A DNA stretch of 11,545 bases, taken from assembly GCA_002707085.1 (NCBI GenBank), contig PALY01000135.1, forward strand, positions 5,022-16,566, read 5' to 3'. The notes under the pieces were generated by a model. That model was not told where the DNA came from, did no database searches, and saw nothing but the letters and a program-made list of their open reading frames with translations. Position 1 is the stretch's first letter. Each line of letters begins with the position of its first letter. The position numbers and the translations under genes were made by a program. The stretch comes from Deltaproteobacteria bacterium. GTDB lineage: Bacteria > Myxococcota_A > UBA796. Positions 1 to 6,866 of the stretch are shown in pieces.

Positions 1-612
1 CAGCGCTCGGTCGAGATGTTTCGTATTTGGCGAACAGCTTGGTCAGGGTCGTCTTACATCAAACATGTCTTGGCTGGCCAATCATCACTCGCGTGGACGG
101 GCGCGGAAGTGATGGAGTGGCAAGAAGCATGGGAACAAGCAGACTTTCTGGCCATCGCACCCTACTTTGGCCAAGAGTTTGGAGAGGAAAGCACCCAAGA
201 TGAAATTGCAGCGCTCACCATAAGCGACCTGTTTACCCACTTAGACGAGTCCGTCAGACAAGTGGCTGACGATATCGATATTAATGCGACCAATGCTCGA
301 GTAAATGGCCTGGAACTCATCGCTTACGAGGGCGGACAGCACCTGCTTGGACTGGGTTCGGCACAAGACAACGAAGCGTTGAACGAACTATTTCTTGAAG
401 CCAACCGTTCTCCTTTAATGGGTGAATTGTACACCCGTTATCTGGATGCCTGGAGAAGCAACGGTGGACACATGTTCGTCAGCTATGCCTACGTCGGAAA
501 CTGGGGTTCTGGCGGGTATTGGGGCGCGCTAGAATATCAAATCCAAGACATTTCCGAAGCGCCCAAAATGAACGCCTTGATGGAGTTCATAGACAACAAC
601 TGGGAATGGTAG
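1..612 (+). CDS. C-terminal part of a glycosidase-like (TIM-barrel type) secreted protein, 5' truncated
   Basis: The reading frame is open from the first base (QRSVE precedes the first Met at base 16), so the gene starts upstream and at least 203 residues are visible. The text resembles the end of bacterial proteins often labelled cellulose-binding or glycosyl-hydrolase-like. It has a VLAGQSSLAW segment, an ADFLAIAPYFG strand, a GLELIAYEGGQHL strand that could hold an acidic catalytic-type Glu, an NRSPLMGELYTRYLDAW helix, and a GSGGYWGALEY segment before the stop. In that family this pattern belongs to a TIM barrel acting on polysaccharide outside the cell. This is recognition by memory of the family, not a search, and the substrate is unknown. 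The Met at base 16 lies inside the domain and is unlikely to be a start. The gene ends one base before the convergent gene's stop codon. Confidence 0.75.
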   Translation, partial: QRSVEMFRIWRTAWSGSSYIKHVLAGQSSLAWTGAEVMEWQEAWEQADFLAIAPYFGQEFGEESTQDEIAALTISDLFTHLDESVRQVADDIDINATNARVNGLELIAYEGGQHLLGLGSAQDNEALNELFLEANRSPLMGELYTRYLDAWRSNGGHMFVSYAYVGNWGSGGYWGALEYQIQDISEAPKMNALMEFIDNNWEW

Positions 613-613
613 T

Positions 614-1420
614 TTACCGATACGTGATGGCAAACCCAACACTGGTGCGCCACGTATCGACCGTCAGCCCATCATTGTAGATGGCAAATGTATAGTTGCC
701 CGTGTGTGGTGGAGTGAACCGCAGTTCTGCACCGCTTCCGCTGGTCTCAACACCGGCCAAATCCCGCTCATATTCATCAAAAACGACAAACTCCAACCCT
801 TGCGAGTGTTGATCGGAACACAGGGATACCCGATATTCGATCCCCTCCATCATCGTGACCGTAAAGCCTTCGGCATCATTGGCACCAATACGAGTCATAG
901 CACTGCCTCGCAGCGACCACCCCTGCTCATATGCCGCCACGGTCTGATCCCTTAAACATGACTGCGCTGCCTCGGCATCTCCCATCAAGTTTTTGAGTGG
1001 AATGGATGGGGCGTCAATCTCCAGTTCATTTCCTAAATCACGCTGGGCAAGACCATCTTTCACCAAGAATGCACCCTGCCCAAAACCACGAAGTCGATCA
1101 CCATCTAGAAAGACGACTACGTCTTGACCCACCGAAAACACGGGCGCCCCGGGAATGGTCAAGCTCAAGTCTCCAACGGTTCCTCCCGGAACCCTGAAAG
1201 TCACCTCAGGGGCATTGCTGTGATGCAGGGTCTGGTCCGCCTGTAAGGTAACGACCGTGTAGATCAGACCGTCATCACCCCACTCCGTAGTGGTGTTGCC
1301 AACTCTTCCATTGACCACCTGTTCAGCGCCATCCAACATTTCAGGCATTGAAAGCTCGTAGGCATACTCTGCAGCTTGAGCAGAGCCAGCAATGGAAAGA
1401 ATTAGAAGTCCAAGTGACAC
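614..1420 (-). CDS. Secreted protein of unknown function, beta-rich, with a C-terminal beta-sandwich-like region
   Basis: The 268-residue protein starts at a GTG placed five bases after GAGGAG, a strong ribosome binding site. Residues 1-16 form a short hydrophobic signal peptide ending AQA before AEYAYEL; it lacks the usual basic N-terminus. Residues about 25-110 (EMLDGAEQVVNGRV, then VTLQADQTLHH, a VPGG turn, GAPVFSVGQDVVVFL) match the style of a common secreted beta domain in myxobacterial proteins. The last 80 residues (YRVSLCSDQ, then FTPPHTGNYTFAIYND) look like the pre-peptidase C-terminal/jelly-roll folds found on secreted proteins. Two Cys, in AAQSCLRD and VSLCSD, could form a disulfide. 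No catalytic motif is visible. It probably acts in the periplasm or outside the cell, with unknown function. It converges on the glycosidase-like gene with one base between the stops. Confidence 0.75.
   Translation of the reverse strand: MSLGLLILSIAGSAQAAEYAYELSMPEMLDGAEQVVNGRVGNTTTEWGDDGLIYTVVTLQADQTLHHSNAPEVTFRVPGGTVGDLSLTIPGAPVFSVGQDVVVFLDGDRLRGFGQGAFLVKDGLAQRDLGNELEIDAPSIPLKNLMGDAEAAQSCLRDQTVAAYEQGWSLRGSAMTRIGANDAEGFTVTMMEGIEYRVSLCSDQHSQGLEFVVFDEYERDLAGVETSGSGAELRFTPPHTGNYTFAIYNDGLTVDTWRTSVGFAITYR
618..659. repeat. 9-bp inverted repeat at a convergent gene junction
   Basis: CGATACGTG (618-626) and CACGTATCG (651-659) are perfect inverted copies with 24 bases between them. They begin six bases past the stop of the glycosidase-like gene and lie inside the last codons of the convergent secreted-protein gene. 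There is no T-run after either arm. It may act as a transcript-end structure for the plus-strand gene, but an inverted repeat of this length is also expected about once or twice by chance in a window of this size. Confidence 0.3.
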
Positions 1421-1483
1421 AACAACTCCTCGTCACTCCTTTAGATCGGATCAAGCAGGCTCACACATAAGTCCACTGCATCG

Positions 1484-1492
1484 ATTTTATCA
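1484..1492 (-). promoter_or_regulatory. Candidate extended -10 promoter element for the secreted protein gene
   Basis: Read on the minus strand the bases are TGATAAAAT, matching the extended -10 form TGnTATAAT at all but one base. The element lies about 63 bases before the GTG start, predicting a leader of roughly 55 bases that contains the GAGGAG site. No good -35 hexamer is seen at the right distance, as is usual for extended -10 promoters. This is a pattern match only. Confidence 0.3.
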
Positions 1493-1567
1493 AAACGCCA
1501 TCAATTCAGGATGACTTTCATCGAAAACGAAGGAAGTTGACCCGCTAAAAGGTCGCAACATCTCTCA

Positions 1568-1582
1568 TACCAGACCCTGGTA
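1568..1582 (-). repeat. Short hairpin just after the stop of the 281-residue protein gene
   Basis: TACCAG and CTGGTA form a perfect 6-bp stem with a 3-base loop, starting two bases past the stop codon on the minus strand. There is no T-run after it on that strand, so it does not qualify as a classical intrinsic terminator. It could stabilise the 3' end of the message or be chance. Confidence 0.25.
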
Positions 1583-1583
1583 C

Positions 1584-2429
1584 TTACCCTGCGAAATATG
1601 CCCGTGCATCCGAAAAGGCCGCGACCAAACTTCCGGTTTGGAGGTCGATCCAGACCAAGTAGTCACTCGCATCGGTCACTGCATGAGCAGCAATCAGCGC
1701 ACCAGTGGGGGCGCGCTTGAAACTATCCAACACCCGAGTCGCAGCAACGGCGCGTTCAAGTTGGCCATCACCGAGGAATTTTGAGCGGTGGCCCTTCCAC
1801 AATGCGACCAACACTTCTCTTTCATCGATGACCATCGCCGCTTGAACAGAAACCGTACCGATACCCGGCAGGCTGGACACGATGAGTTCTTGAATGCGAT
1901 CAGTCAGGGTCCGGCTGACTTTTGCCTTTTCCTCAGTTTCATCCTTGGCAGCCTCTCGGGCGGCTTCCAGCGCATTTTTAGGGCGAACCGCACGAGCGGC
2001 CAACCGTTCGACCCGAGACAGGCGCTGCCCATACCGAGGTGCAGCCTCTTCATCTGGATCAGGCTTCGGCACTTGATTCAAAGAATACAGCGCTTCAGGC
2101 TTACTCTCGGTCCAGTCATCACTTGCAGGCAAGTCACCAATAAACTGCACACCTTCTTTCGACGCCTTGGGTCGAAGCGGGCCTGCTCCAGCGATCTCAC
2201 CCTGAGTTGCAGGCGCTACCGTTTCAGGAATTGGCGCCATTTCAGTTGGAGCATCTTCCAGCTCCAGCCCAGCATCCAATGCTTCATTCCGCAAAGCGTC
2301 GGGCACCTGAATACGCCTACCAGGCTCTGTTAAACCTTGAGCTGATGCCTCGTCCTGTTTTACCCGCCCAGCATCTGGAGCATCAAATAAACTAGAGAGG
2401 GGGTCAAAACCTTTTTTCCGGTTTGTCAT
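1584..2429 (-). CDS. Hypothetical protein with disordered N-terminal half and small C-terminal alpha/beta domain
   Basis: I do not recognise this 281-residue protein. It has no signal peptide or membrane segment and is probably cytoplasmic. Residues 1-20 carry a compact motif, KKGFDPLSSLFD, that looks like a short docking peptide. Residues 20-135 are rich in Pro, Ala, Glu and Asp and look disordered. Residues 135-185 form a charged helix (LSRVERLAARAVRP, then ALEAAREAAKDETEEKAK) that may be a coiled coil. Residues 187-281 form a small alpha/beta domain: SVQAAMVIDEREVLVALWKG, a helix with ERAVAATRVLDSF, then strands GALIAAHAV, YLVWIDL and GSLVAAFSD. That order vaguely recalls roadblock/LC7-type folds, which is only a guess. 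The ATG follows GGCGG, a modest ribosome binding site. It is divergent from the histidine phosphatase gene. Confidence 0.7.
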   Translation of the reverse strand: MTNRKKGFDPLSSLFDAPDAGRVKQDEASAQGLTEPGRRIQVPDALRNEALDAGLELEDAPTEMAPIPETVAPATQGEIAGAGPLRPKASKEGVQFIGDLPASDDWTESKPEALYSLNQVPKPDPDEEAAPRYGQRLSRVERLAARAVRPKNALEAAREAAKDETEEKAKVSRTLTDRIQELIVSSLPGIGTVSVQAAMVIDEREVLVALWKGHRSKFLGDGQLERAVAATRVLDSFKRAPTGALIAAHAVTDASDYLVWIDLQTGSLVAAFSDARAYFAG

Positions 2430-2545
2430 AACGTACCGCCGTGTTTGCCCGGATCGAAATATCCGTTCTTCGGGTTATTCATTAGCTCATGCAGGACCCC
2501 ATCCGCAACGCCATAGAATTGAACTCTCTGTCAGAAGAGGGTGCT
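2430..2545. promoter_or_regulatory. Divergent intergenic region with a small inverted repeat
   Basis: This space separates the divergent 281-residue protein gene and the histidine phosphatase gene and must hold promoters for both, unless the phosphatase starts at the upstream ATG (2489). CGGAT at 2450-2454 and ATCCG at 2461-2465 form a 5-bp inverted repeat with a 6-base AT-rich centre. It could be an operator but is short enough to be chance. I see no convincing -35/-10 pair. Confidence 0.3.
2534..2540 (+). promoter_or_regulatory. Ribosome binding site that favours the downstream GTG start of the phosphatase
   Basis: GAAGAGG lies five bases before the GTG at 2546. The in-frame ATG at 2489 has no purine-rich sequence before it (ATTAGCTC). 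Starting at the GTG places the first strand (VPIFLIRHGQT) directly at the N-terminus, as is usual for this family. Confidence 0.5.
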
Positions 2546-3178
2546 GTGCCGATTTTCCTTATCCGTCATGGCCAAACATCCTGGAATAAGCAGCGACGCT
2601 TTTTGGGGCGTTCTGACATTCCCATGGACGAAGAGGGGCTGACTCAAGCTGCGGCTGCTGCAGCCGCGATTCAGCACATACCGCTCGCAGCCGTGTACAG
2701 CAGCCCACTCTCTCGGGCATGGGGTACCGCTGAAAAAATTGTGGCAACGCGCACGCTACCGATTCAACGAGTTGACGACCTTCAAGAGCTACACCAAGGG
2801 GACCTTGAGGGCCACTTGAGCCACATTCTTGTTGACCAATATCCAGACTTTCTTGCAGCGTGGCAAAAGGATCCGACGCACGCACGATGCCCGGGTGGTG
2901 AAACGCTGGATGAATGTAGAGTCCGGTCGGTCACAGCGCTGCGCACCATTGCAGGCAATCACGAACCTGGTATGCCCATCGCAATCGTCTCACACCGCAT
3001 GGCCATTGGATGCATCATCTGCGAGGCGCTCGGAATACCGCTCCGTTTCAATTCGATGATCGGACAAAGAAACACCGCCATCAACCTATTGAGCTGGAAG
3101 CACGGATCCATACGACTGCACCGGCTCAATGATGCATCGCATCTGGATCAGCCACCGTTACCTCCAATGGGCGCTTAA
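2546..3178 (+). CDS. Histidine phosphatase superfamily protein (phosphoglycerate mutase-like)
   Basis: About 210 residues from the preferred GTG start, or 229 from the ATG at 2489. In GTG numbering the catalytic RHG motif is at residues 7-9 (LIRHGQTSWN), with the phosphohistidine at 8. It is followed by FLGRSDIPMDEEGL, the family's YSSPLSRAWGTAE segment (about 51-63) and the ELHQGDLEG acid-base segment (about 81-89). The second conserved His is in IVSHRMAIG (His 150). Most members have SHG there, so the Arg is a variation next to an active-site residue. These features fit cytosolic phosphomonoesterases of the cofactor-dependent mutase/CobC/PhoE type. The substrate cannot be told. Its TAA shares four bases (TTAA) with the stop of the convergent dsbD-like gene. 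Confidence 0.9.
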   Translation: MPIFLIRHGQTSWNKQRRFLGRSDIPMDEEGLTQAAAAAAAIQHIPLAAVYSSPLSRAWGTAEKIVATRTLPIQRVDDLQELHQGDLEGHLSHILVDQYPDFLAAWQKDPTHARCPGGETLDECRVRSVTALRTIAGNHEPGMPIAIVSHRMAIGCIICEALGIPLRFNSMIGQRNTAINLLSWKHGSIRLHRLNDASHLDQPPLPPMGA

Positions 3179-5457
3179 CGGGCCTTTTCCAACGCCTCGG
3201 TCACAATGCCGGTCGTGATCAACTCTGGAAGTGGGATGTGTTCACGGGTACGGTCCGCCGGGATCACCAAGTAGAAAGGTACACCTGCACGCCCGTACCG
3301 AGTCAGCCACTTGGTGATTTCTGGGTCTCTGCGGGACCAGTCTGCCTTGAGTGGCACCACATTATTGTCTCTCATGGAAAACCGTACAGTTTCGGTTGAA
3401 AGAACTCCCTTCTCATTGGCCTTGCAAGACAAGCACCACTCTGCCGTGAAGTCCACGAACACTGTCTTTCCTGCAAGCGCTGCAATGCGCTCTTCACTAA
3501 ACGGCTGCCATGGAACTTCTTCCGAAAAGTCCAGCGTCGTTTGAACTGGAGCAGCATCCGCACACCCCTCTTCCTCGGCGTACTCAGTTTCCAAAAACTT
3601 CCAACCAGCCAATGTCGAAATCGCGACTGCCACAAGCAAGGAGATCACCTTCGACTTGTCGGAGGCAACCAGTCCGCCCCAACGGCCTACAATCCAACAC
3701 CCCATGCTGACCACCATTAGGAATGCCAAAAAGCCCATGGCACCGTCAGCACCGGTTTGTACGGCAAGAACGCCGACCAACCAAACCGTGGTCGCGACAA
3801 GCGTAAAGCCCATGAACTGCTTGAATGTGTCCATCCATGCGCCGGGTTTCGGCAAAAACTTAGCCAAGGCGGGGACGTAGGCAACCAAGAGGAATGGCGC
3901 CGCCAAACCCAAGCCAGCAACGCCGAAAAACAGCAGAACACCCCAGCTTGGCAGCGTGAAGGCAAAGCCCATACCGGTCCCCAAAAAGGGAGCGGAACAC
4001 GGAGTGGCGAGCAACGTGGCAAACGCACCCGTGAGGATGTGTCCAAGCATCCCTTCTTTGTTTTGGGCTTGGGACATCTTCGAAGCCCCAAATGCCGGCA
4101 CCTCAAATACGCCAAACAAGGACAGGCCAAACACGAACACAATCGTTGCCAGAGCAATAACGTAGGCTGGAGACTGAAACTGATAGCCCCACCCGAGCTG
4201 CATACCCAGCACACTCTTCATCACAATGACTGTGCCACCCAGCGCCAAAAAGCTCGCCAACACACCGATGGTATAGCCAATACCAGCCTTTTTACGTTCG
4301 CCAGCGCCGGCGTCGGAATGTTCCACCAAGCTGTAGATCTTCAGGCTCAAGACCGGCAGGACGCACGGCATAATGTTGAGCAACACTCCACCAAGGAATG
4401 CCAGCAACAACATGAACAACATGTTGCGATCATCGGCTGGAGCTGCGGGAGGCGCACTGGTCTTTGCTTCAGCACCATCACCAACGGTTTCGGCTGGAGC
4501 CTCAACTCCGGAAGTCCACACCAAGGGAATGGTGTACTCAGTCCGAATGACTTCTCCGCCGACATTGAGCATGAACAAGCCACCTACCGTATCGAATTTT
4601 GGCAACTCTTCTGGTTCAAAAGTTTCCCCTTCCAACAAGATTCGAGTGCCGCCCTCTATCGACTCAAATTGCAGTGAATTGATCATCCACTGATCACCCT
4701 TGATTGGGGTGAAAAACGGCCAGCCGGACTCATCATGTTTGACCGGGTCTGTATGAAGAACCTCAAAAGTTGCCTTAAACACCGTCTCTGGCGCGACAGT
4801 CTCTTTGTCCATCGATCCTGTGATCTTTAAACTGTCGGGTACAGAGACCGGATGAAAGCGTTTCGCATGGTCAAAAAGCGGTGCAGTTGTACTGGGTGTC
4901 GCGGTCCCGCCAGAGACAACTTCAATGTTTCTCTCTAGCTTCACGGCACCAGGAATACAGGACACCTCACAAGCCAACCAGTTGGCTTCCAGCCCAATGG
5001 TGGTGGGTCCCAAAGCCGCCGCTTTCGAGAACGTCATTTCCGTAAAGAGTAAGACTCCCTCTTTATATCCATAGGAAGTAGACACGGGAACAACAAACTG
5101 GTGCGGGACGGGGAACTCAAATGGCCCTACACTCACACCCGCTGGCGTGGCCCATGCAATTTCTGTGGGCAACCCTGTGTCGCCAGGACTCTTCCAATAG
5201 GTATGCCAGTTCTTGTTTTGCTCTAAATGAAGTCCAACACGAATGGTTTCGCCCGGCCGCACATCTTTTTGATCGAACAATAGCCGCGCATGGACCTCAT
5301 GTGGCTTTCCCGGAGCGTTGTCGGGACGCATCTGCGCCGCACCCGTGACGTGGTCCAACGATACCGCGGGTGGATCCTCCCACCCGATGGGCGCATTTAC
5401 CGTGCCGGCACCTTCAGCCACACCACCCAAAAAGAGAGCAAAAACAAAAGAAAACAT
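3175..5457 (-). CDS. dsbD: DsbD/ScsB-type protein-disulfide reductase with thioredoxin domain
   Basis: This 760-residue protein moves electrons from cytoplasmic thioredoxin across the inner membrane to periplasmic thiols. A short hydrophobic N-terminus (1-17) precedes a periplasmic DsbD-like domain: NWHTYWKSPGDTGLP at 83-97 and a redox Cys pair C163/C167 in CEVSC, followed by a second beta segment up to about 315. The membrane core, about 345-620, has roughly eight helices and the conserved transport Cys pair C365 (MPCVLPVLSLK) and C487 (ATPCSAPFLG). The C-terminal thioredoxin domain (about 645-760) has WCLSC (C675/C678) and a cis-Pro in GVPFYLV. All three Cys pairs are present, so it should be active. 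The N-domain is more like ScsB than classical DsbD. Its ATG shares one base with the upstream gene's stop (TAATG), implying translational coupling; GGAG lies eight bases before it. Confidence 0.92.
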   Translation of the reverse strand: MFSFVFALFLGGVAEGAGTVNAPIGWEDPPAVSLDHVTGAAQMRPDNAPGKPHEVHARLLFDQKDVRPGETIRVGLHLEQNKNWHTYWKSPGDTGLPTEIAWATPAGVSVGPFEFPVPHQFVVPVSTSYGYKEGVLLFTEMTFSKAAALGPTTIGLEANWLACEVSCIPGAVKLERNIEVVSGGTATPSTTAPLFDHAKRFHPVSVPDSLKITGSMDKETVAPETVFKATFEVLHTDPVKHDESGWPFFTPIKGDQWMINSLQFESIEGGTRILLEGETFEPEELPKFDTVGGLFMLNVGGEVIRTEYTIPLVWTSGVEAPAETVGDGAEAKTSAPPAAPADDRNMLFMLLLAFLGGVLLNIMPCVLPVLSLKIYSLVEHSDAGAGERKKAGIGYTIGVLASFLALGGTVIVMKSVLGMQLGWGYQFQSPAYVIALATIVFVFGLSLFGVFEVPAFGASKMSQAQNKEGMLGHILTGAFATLLATPCSAPFLGTGMGFAFTLPSWGVLLFFGVAGLGLAAPFLLVAYVPALAKFLPKPGAWMDTFKQFMGFTLVATTVWLVGVLAVQTGADGAMGFLAFLMVVSMGCWIVGRWGGLVASDKSKVISLLVAVAISTLAGWKFLETEYAEEEGCADAAPVQTTLDFSEEVPWQPFSEERIAALAGKTVFVDFTAEWCLSCKANEKGVLSTETVRFSMRDNNVVPLKADWSRRDPEITKWLTRYGRAGVPFYLVIPADRTREHIPLPELITTGIVTEALEKAR

Positions 5458-5906
5458 TATTTTTTCTCCACAACTTTTACGGTTGCATCAACCTGTTCCG
5501 TTTGAGGCATCCAACACAACGATTTCTTACACCCTTGGTACTCGACCAAAAGGGTAATTGGGTACTCTCCAGGCTTCGACGGCCCGGTTACGGGTAGCTC
5601 AATGACAACATCCATATCGTACTGTTCTCGTTCGCTCGTTGGGTCCGCAGGATCGGCCTTTTTCATGCCGGGCGGGAACACAGCCTCACCCACCACTACT
5701 GACTCAGACTTGAGGACCCCTACACTCATCATGTCTTTATATAAATGGTGTTCATTTGGAACTCGTATGATTACGGACACAGCACCCGCCTCTCCCGGCA
5801 CTACCTCTGCGTTTGTCGCCTCTACTCGGAATGGATTTTTCGTTCCAGCCATTGCAGGACTCGGAACCAAAAAATAGCCAAAAATAAATAGTAAGAGACG
5901 AAACAT
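5457..5906 (-). CDS. Secreted stand-alone DsbD-alpha-like (DsbD N-terminal domain) protein
   Basis: This 149-residue protein has a signal peptide MFRLLLFIFGYFLVPSPAMA (1-20). The mature part matches the DsbD N-terminal (alpha) domain: NEHHLYKDMMSV, FPPGMKKADP, and a Cys pair C126/C131 in YQGCKKSLCWMPQT, where E. coli DsbD has YQGC...CYPPE. The Cys spacing is one residue tighter than in E. coli. In DsbD this domain passes electrons from the membrane domain to partners such as DsbC or CcmG. The frame is open upstream to an ATG at 6086, but the start at 5906 is preferred because GGAGG lies four bases before it, it gives a clean signal peptide, and the longer form would overlap the divergent acyltransferase gene. 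It is the first gene of a two-gene operon with the DsbD-like gene, which already has its own N-terminal domain. Confidence 0.88.
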   Translation of the reverse strand: MFRLLLFIFGYFLVPSPAMAGTKNPFRVEATNAEVVPGEAGAVSVIIRVPNEHHLYKDMMSVGVLKSESVVVGEAVFPPGMKKADPADPTSEREQYDMDVVIELPVTGPSKPGEYPITLLVEYQGCKKSLCWMPQTEQVDATVKVVEKK

Positions 5907-5989
5907 GTTTCCTCCGAGATATCCAACACTAACCAACGGTAAAGATGCCGGATAAAGTGACAACCCGCCAGTCACCCTAAGTTGTACCA
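5907..5989. promoter_or_regulatory. Divergent promoter region between the Dsb operon and the acyltransferase-led gene run
   Basis: These 83 bases must carry the promoters of two divergent transcription units. On the minus strand TTGTCA (5963-5958) resembles a -35 box, and TACCGT sixteen bases further (5941-5936) is a poor -10. The GGAGG of the Dsb operon sits at 5911-5915. No operator-like repeat stands out. No clear ribosome binding site precedes the acyltransferase ATG. Confidence 0.3.
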
Positions 5990-6838
5990 ATGATTCAACC
6001 CAGTCGCGAACAACTAGCTTGCCTTGACCCGTTAGAGCGGTTTTGGTTCCGTGTGACCGATTTTGCACTGCGTCGTTTAAGGCCAATCAGCATCTTGTGG
6101 AATCGTATTTTCATGGTGCATTTCTCGTTTCTCATGACGGGGCCTCGCGTACACCGATATGGACTTGAACACCTGCAAGGTTTGGGACCAACCGATAGAA
6201 TCATTGTGGTGTCCAACCACCGCTCCTTTTTCGATTTTTATGTAATTGGCCCCATTCTGTATACAGCCAGCAACTTGTCCAAACACATTCTGTTTCCGGT
6301 CCGTTCAACCTTTTTCTTTGACTCGATTTTTGGCGGGATATTGAACGGAATCATGAGTGGATTCTTTATGTTTCCACCGGTCATGCGCCAAAGCAGCAAA
6401 CGCATATTTAATAGCTACGCGCTGGACCGCATGACGGCTGAAATGGAGCGCCCAGGGCAACAGTTGGGCATACACCCAGAAGGCACACGTGGCCAAAGTG
6501 AAAGCCCCTACGAACTGCTTCGTCCTCAACCTGGGGTCGGCGCCATCCTGATTCGGTCGCCTGAAGCACGTGTCCTGCCTGTTTTCATTACGGGGATCTC
6601 CAATTCAATGGTCGCTGAGTTCAAACGGACTTGGTTTGGCCCCAGAAAGGACCATCCAATTCAGGTTTTATTTGGTCCCGTTGTCTCTTTTGAAGATCTC
6701 CGAGAAAAGGGCGATCGGATCGCCGTTCACATGCAGGCGGCTCAACGCTCTATGGACGCAGTTGCAGTATTGGCAGACCAACATCGCACCATGTTCGCTG
6801 CTGGCAGTGAGCAAAAACAGCGCAAGAACCAAAGCTAA
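5990..6838 (+). CDS. PlsC-like 1-acyl-glycerol-3-phosphate acyltransferase family protein
   Basis: This 282-residue protein has the glycerolipid acyltransferase blocks in order: NHRSFFD (the NHxxxxD catalytic motif) at 76-82, a phosphate-binding block near PVRSTFFFD (about 103-111), HPEGTRG at 162-168 (the EGTR motif), and VLPVFITG at 195-202. These residues place the acyl chain and the glycerol-phosphate-type acceptor. Family members make phosphatidic acid or acylate other membrane lipids on the inner face of the cytoplasmic membrane. Hydrophobic stretches near 34-48 and 113-130 could seat it in the membrane. Which acceptor it uses cannot be told. No ribosome binding site precedes the ATG. 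It heads a same-direction run of five genes. The next start is 27 bases downstream. Confidence 0.88.
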   Translation: MIQPSREQLACLDPLERFWFRVTDFALRRLRPISILWNRIFMVHFSFLMTGPRVHRYGLEHLQGLGPTDRIIVVSNHRSFFDFYVIGPILYTASNLSKHILFPVRSTFFFDSIFGGILNGIMSGFFMFPPVMRQSSKRIFNSYALDRMTAEMERPGQQLGIHPEGTRGQSESPYELLRPQPGVGAILIRSPEARVLPVFITGISNSMVAEFKRTWFGPRKDHPIQVLFGPVVSFEDLREKGDRIAVHMQAAQRSMDAVAVLADQHRTMFAAGSEQKQRKNQS

Positions 6839-6848
6839 TCGTTCCGTT

Positions 6849-6866
6849 TGGTTACAATCGTAACCA
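6849..6866 (+). repeat. Inverted repeat abutting the start codon of the two-helix membrane protein gene
   Basis: TGGTTAC and GTAACCA form a perfect 7-bp inverted repeat around AATC, and its last base is the A of the ATG at 6866. It occupies the place where a ribosome binding site would lie, and no such site is visible. It could be an operator or an RNA hairpin that controls translation. Stems of this size do occur by chance in a window this long, so only the position makes it notable. Confidence 0.4.

Noticed and set aside
704..1197. Two plus-strand frames (83 and 66 codons) opposite the secreted-protein gene
   Set aside because: They are short, have no ribosome binding site or recognisable motif, and overlap a minus-strand gene with a signal peptide and a strong ribosome binding site.
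1788..2333. 181-codon plus-strand frame opposite the 281-residue protein
   Set aside because: The translation is Arg/Phe/Cys-rich without recognisable structure and sits entirely over the minus-strand gene, which has a better start and composition.
3757..4677. 306-codon open frame on the plus strand, antisense to the DsbD-like gene
   Set aside because: It lies wholly within a gene with complete DsbD motifs, its translation is Gln/His-rich with no domain-like pattern, and there is no ribosome binding site. It is a mirror of the codon bias of the real gene.
5907..6086. N-terminal extension of the DsbD-alpha-like protein to an upstream ATG
   Set aside because: It would overlap the divergent acyltransferase start, would bury the signal peptide 60 residues inside the protein, and ignores the GGAGG directly before the ATG at 5906.
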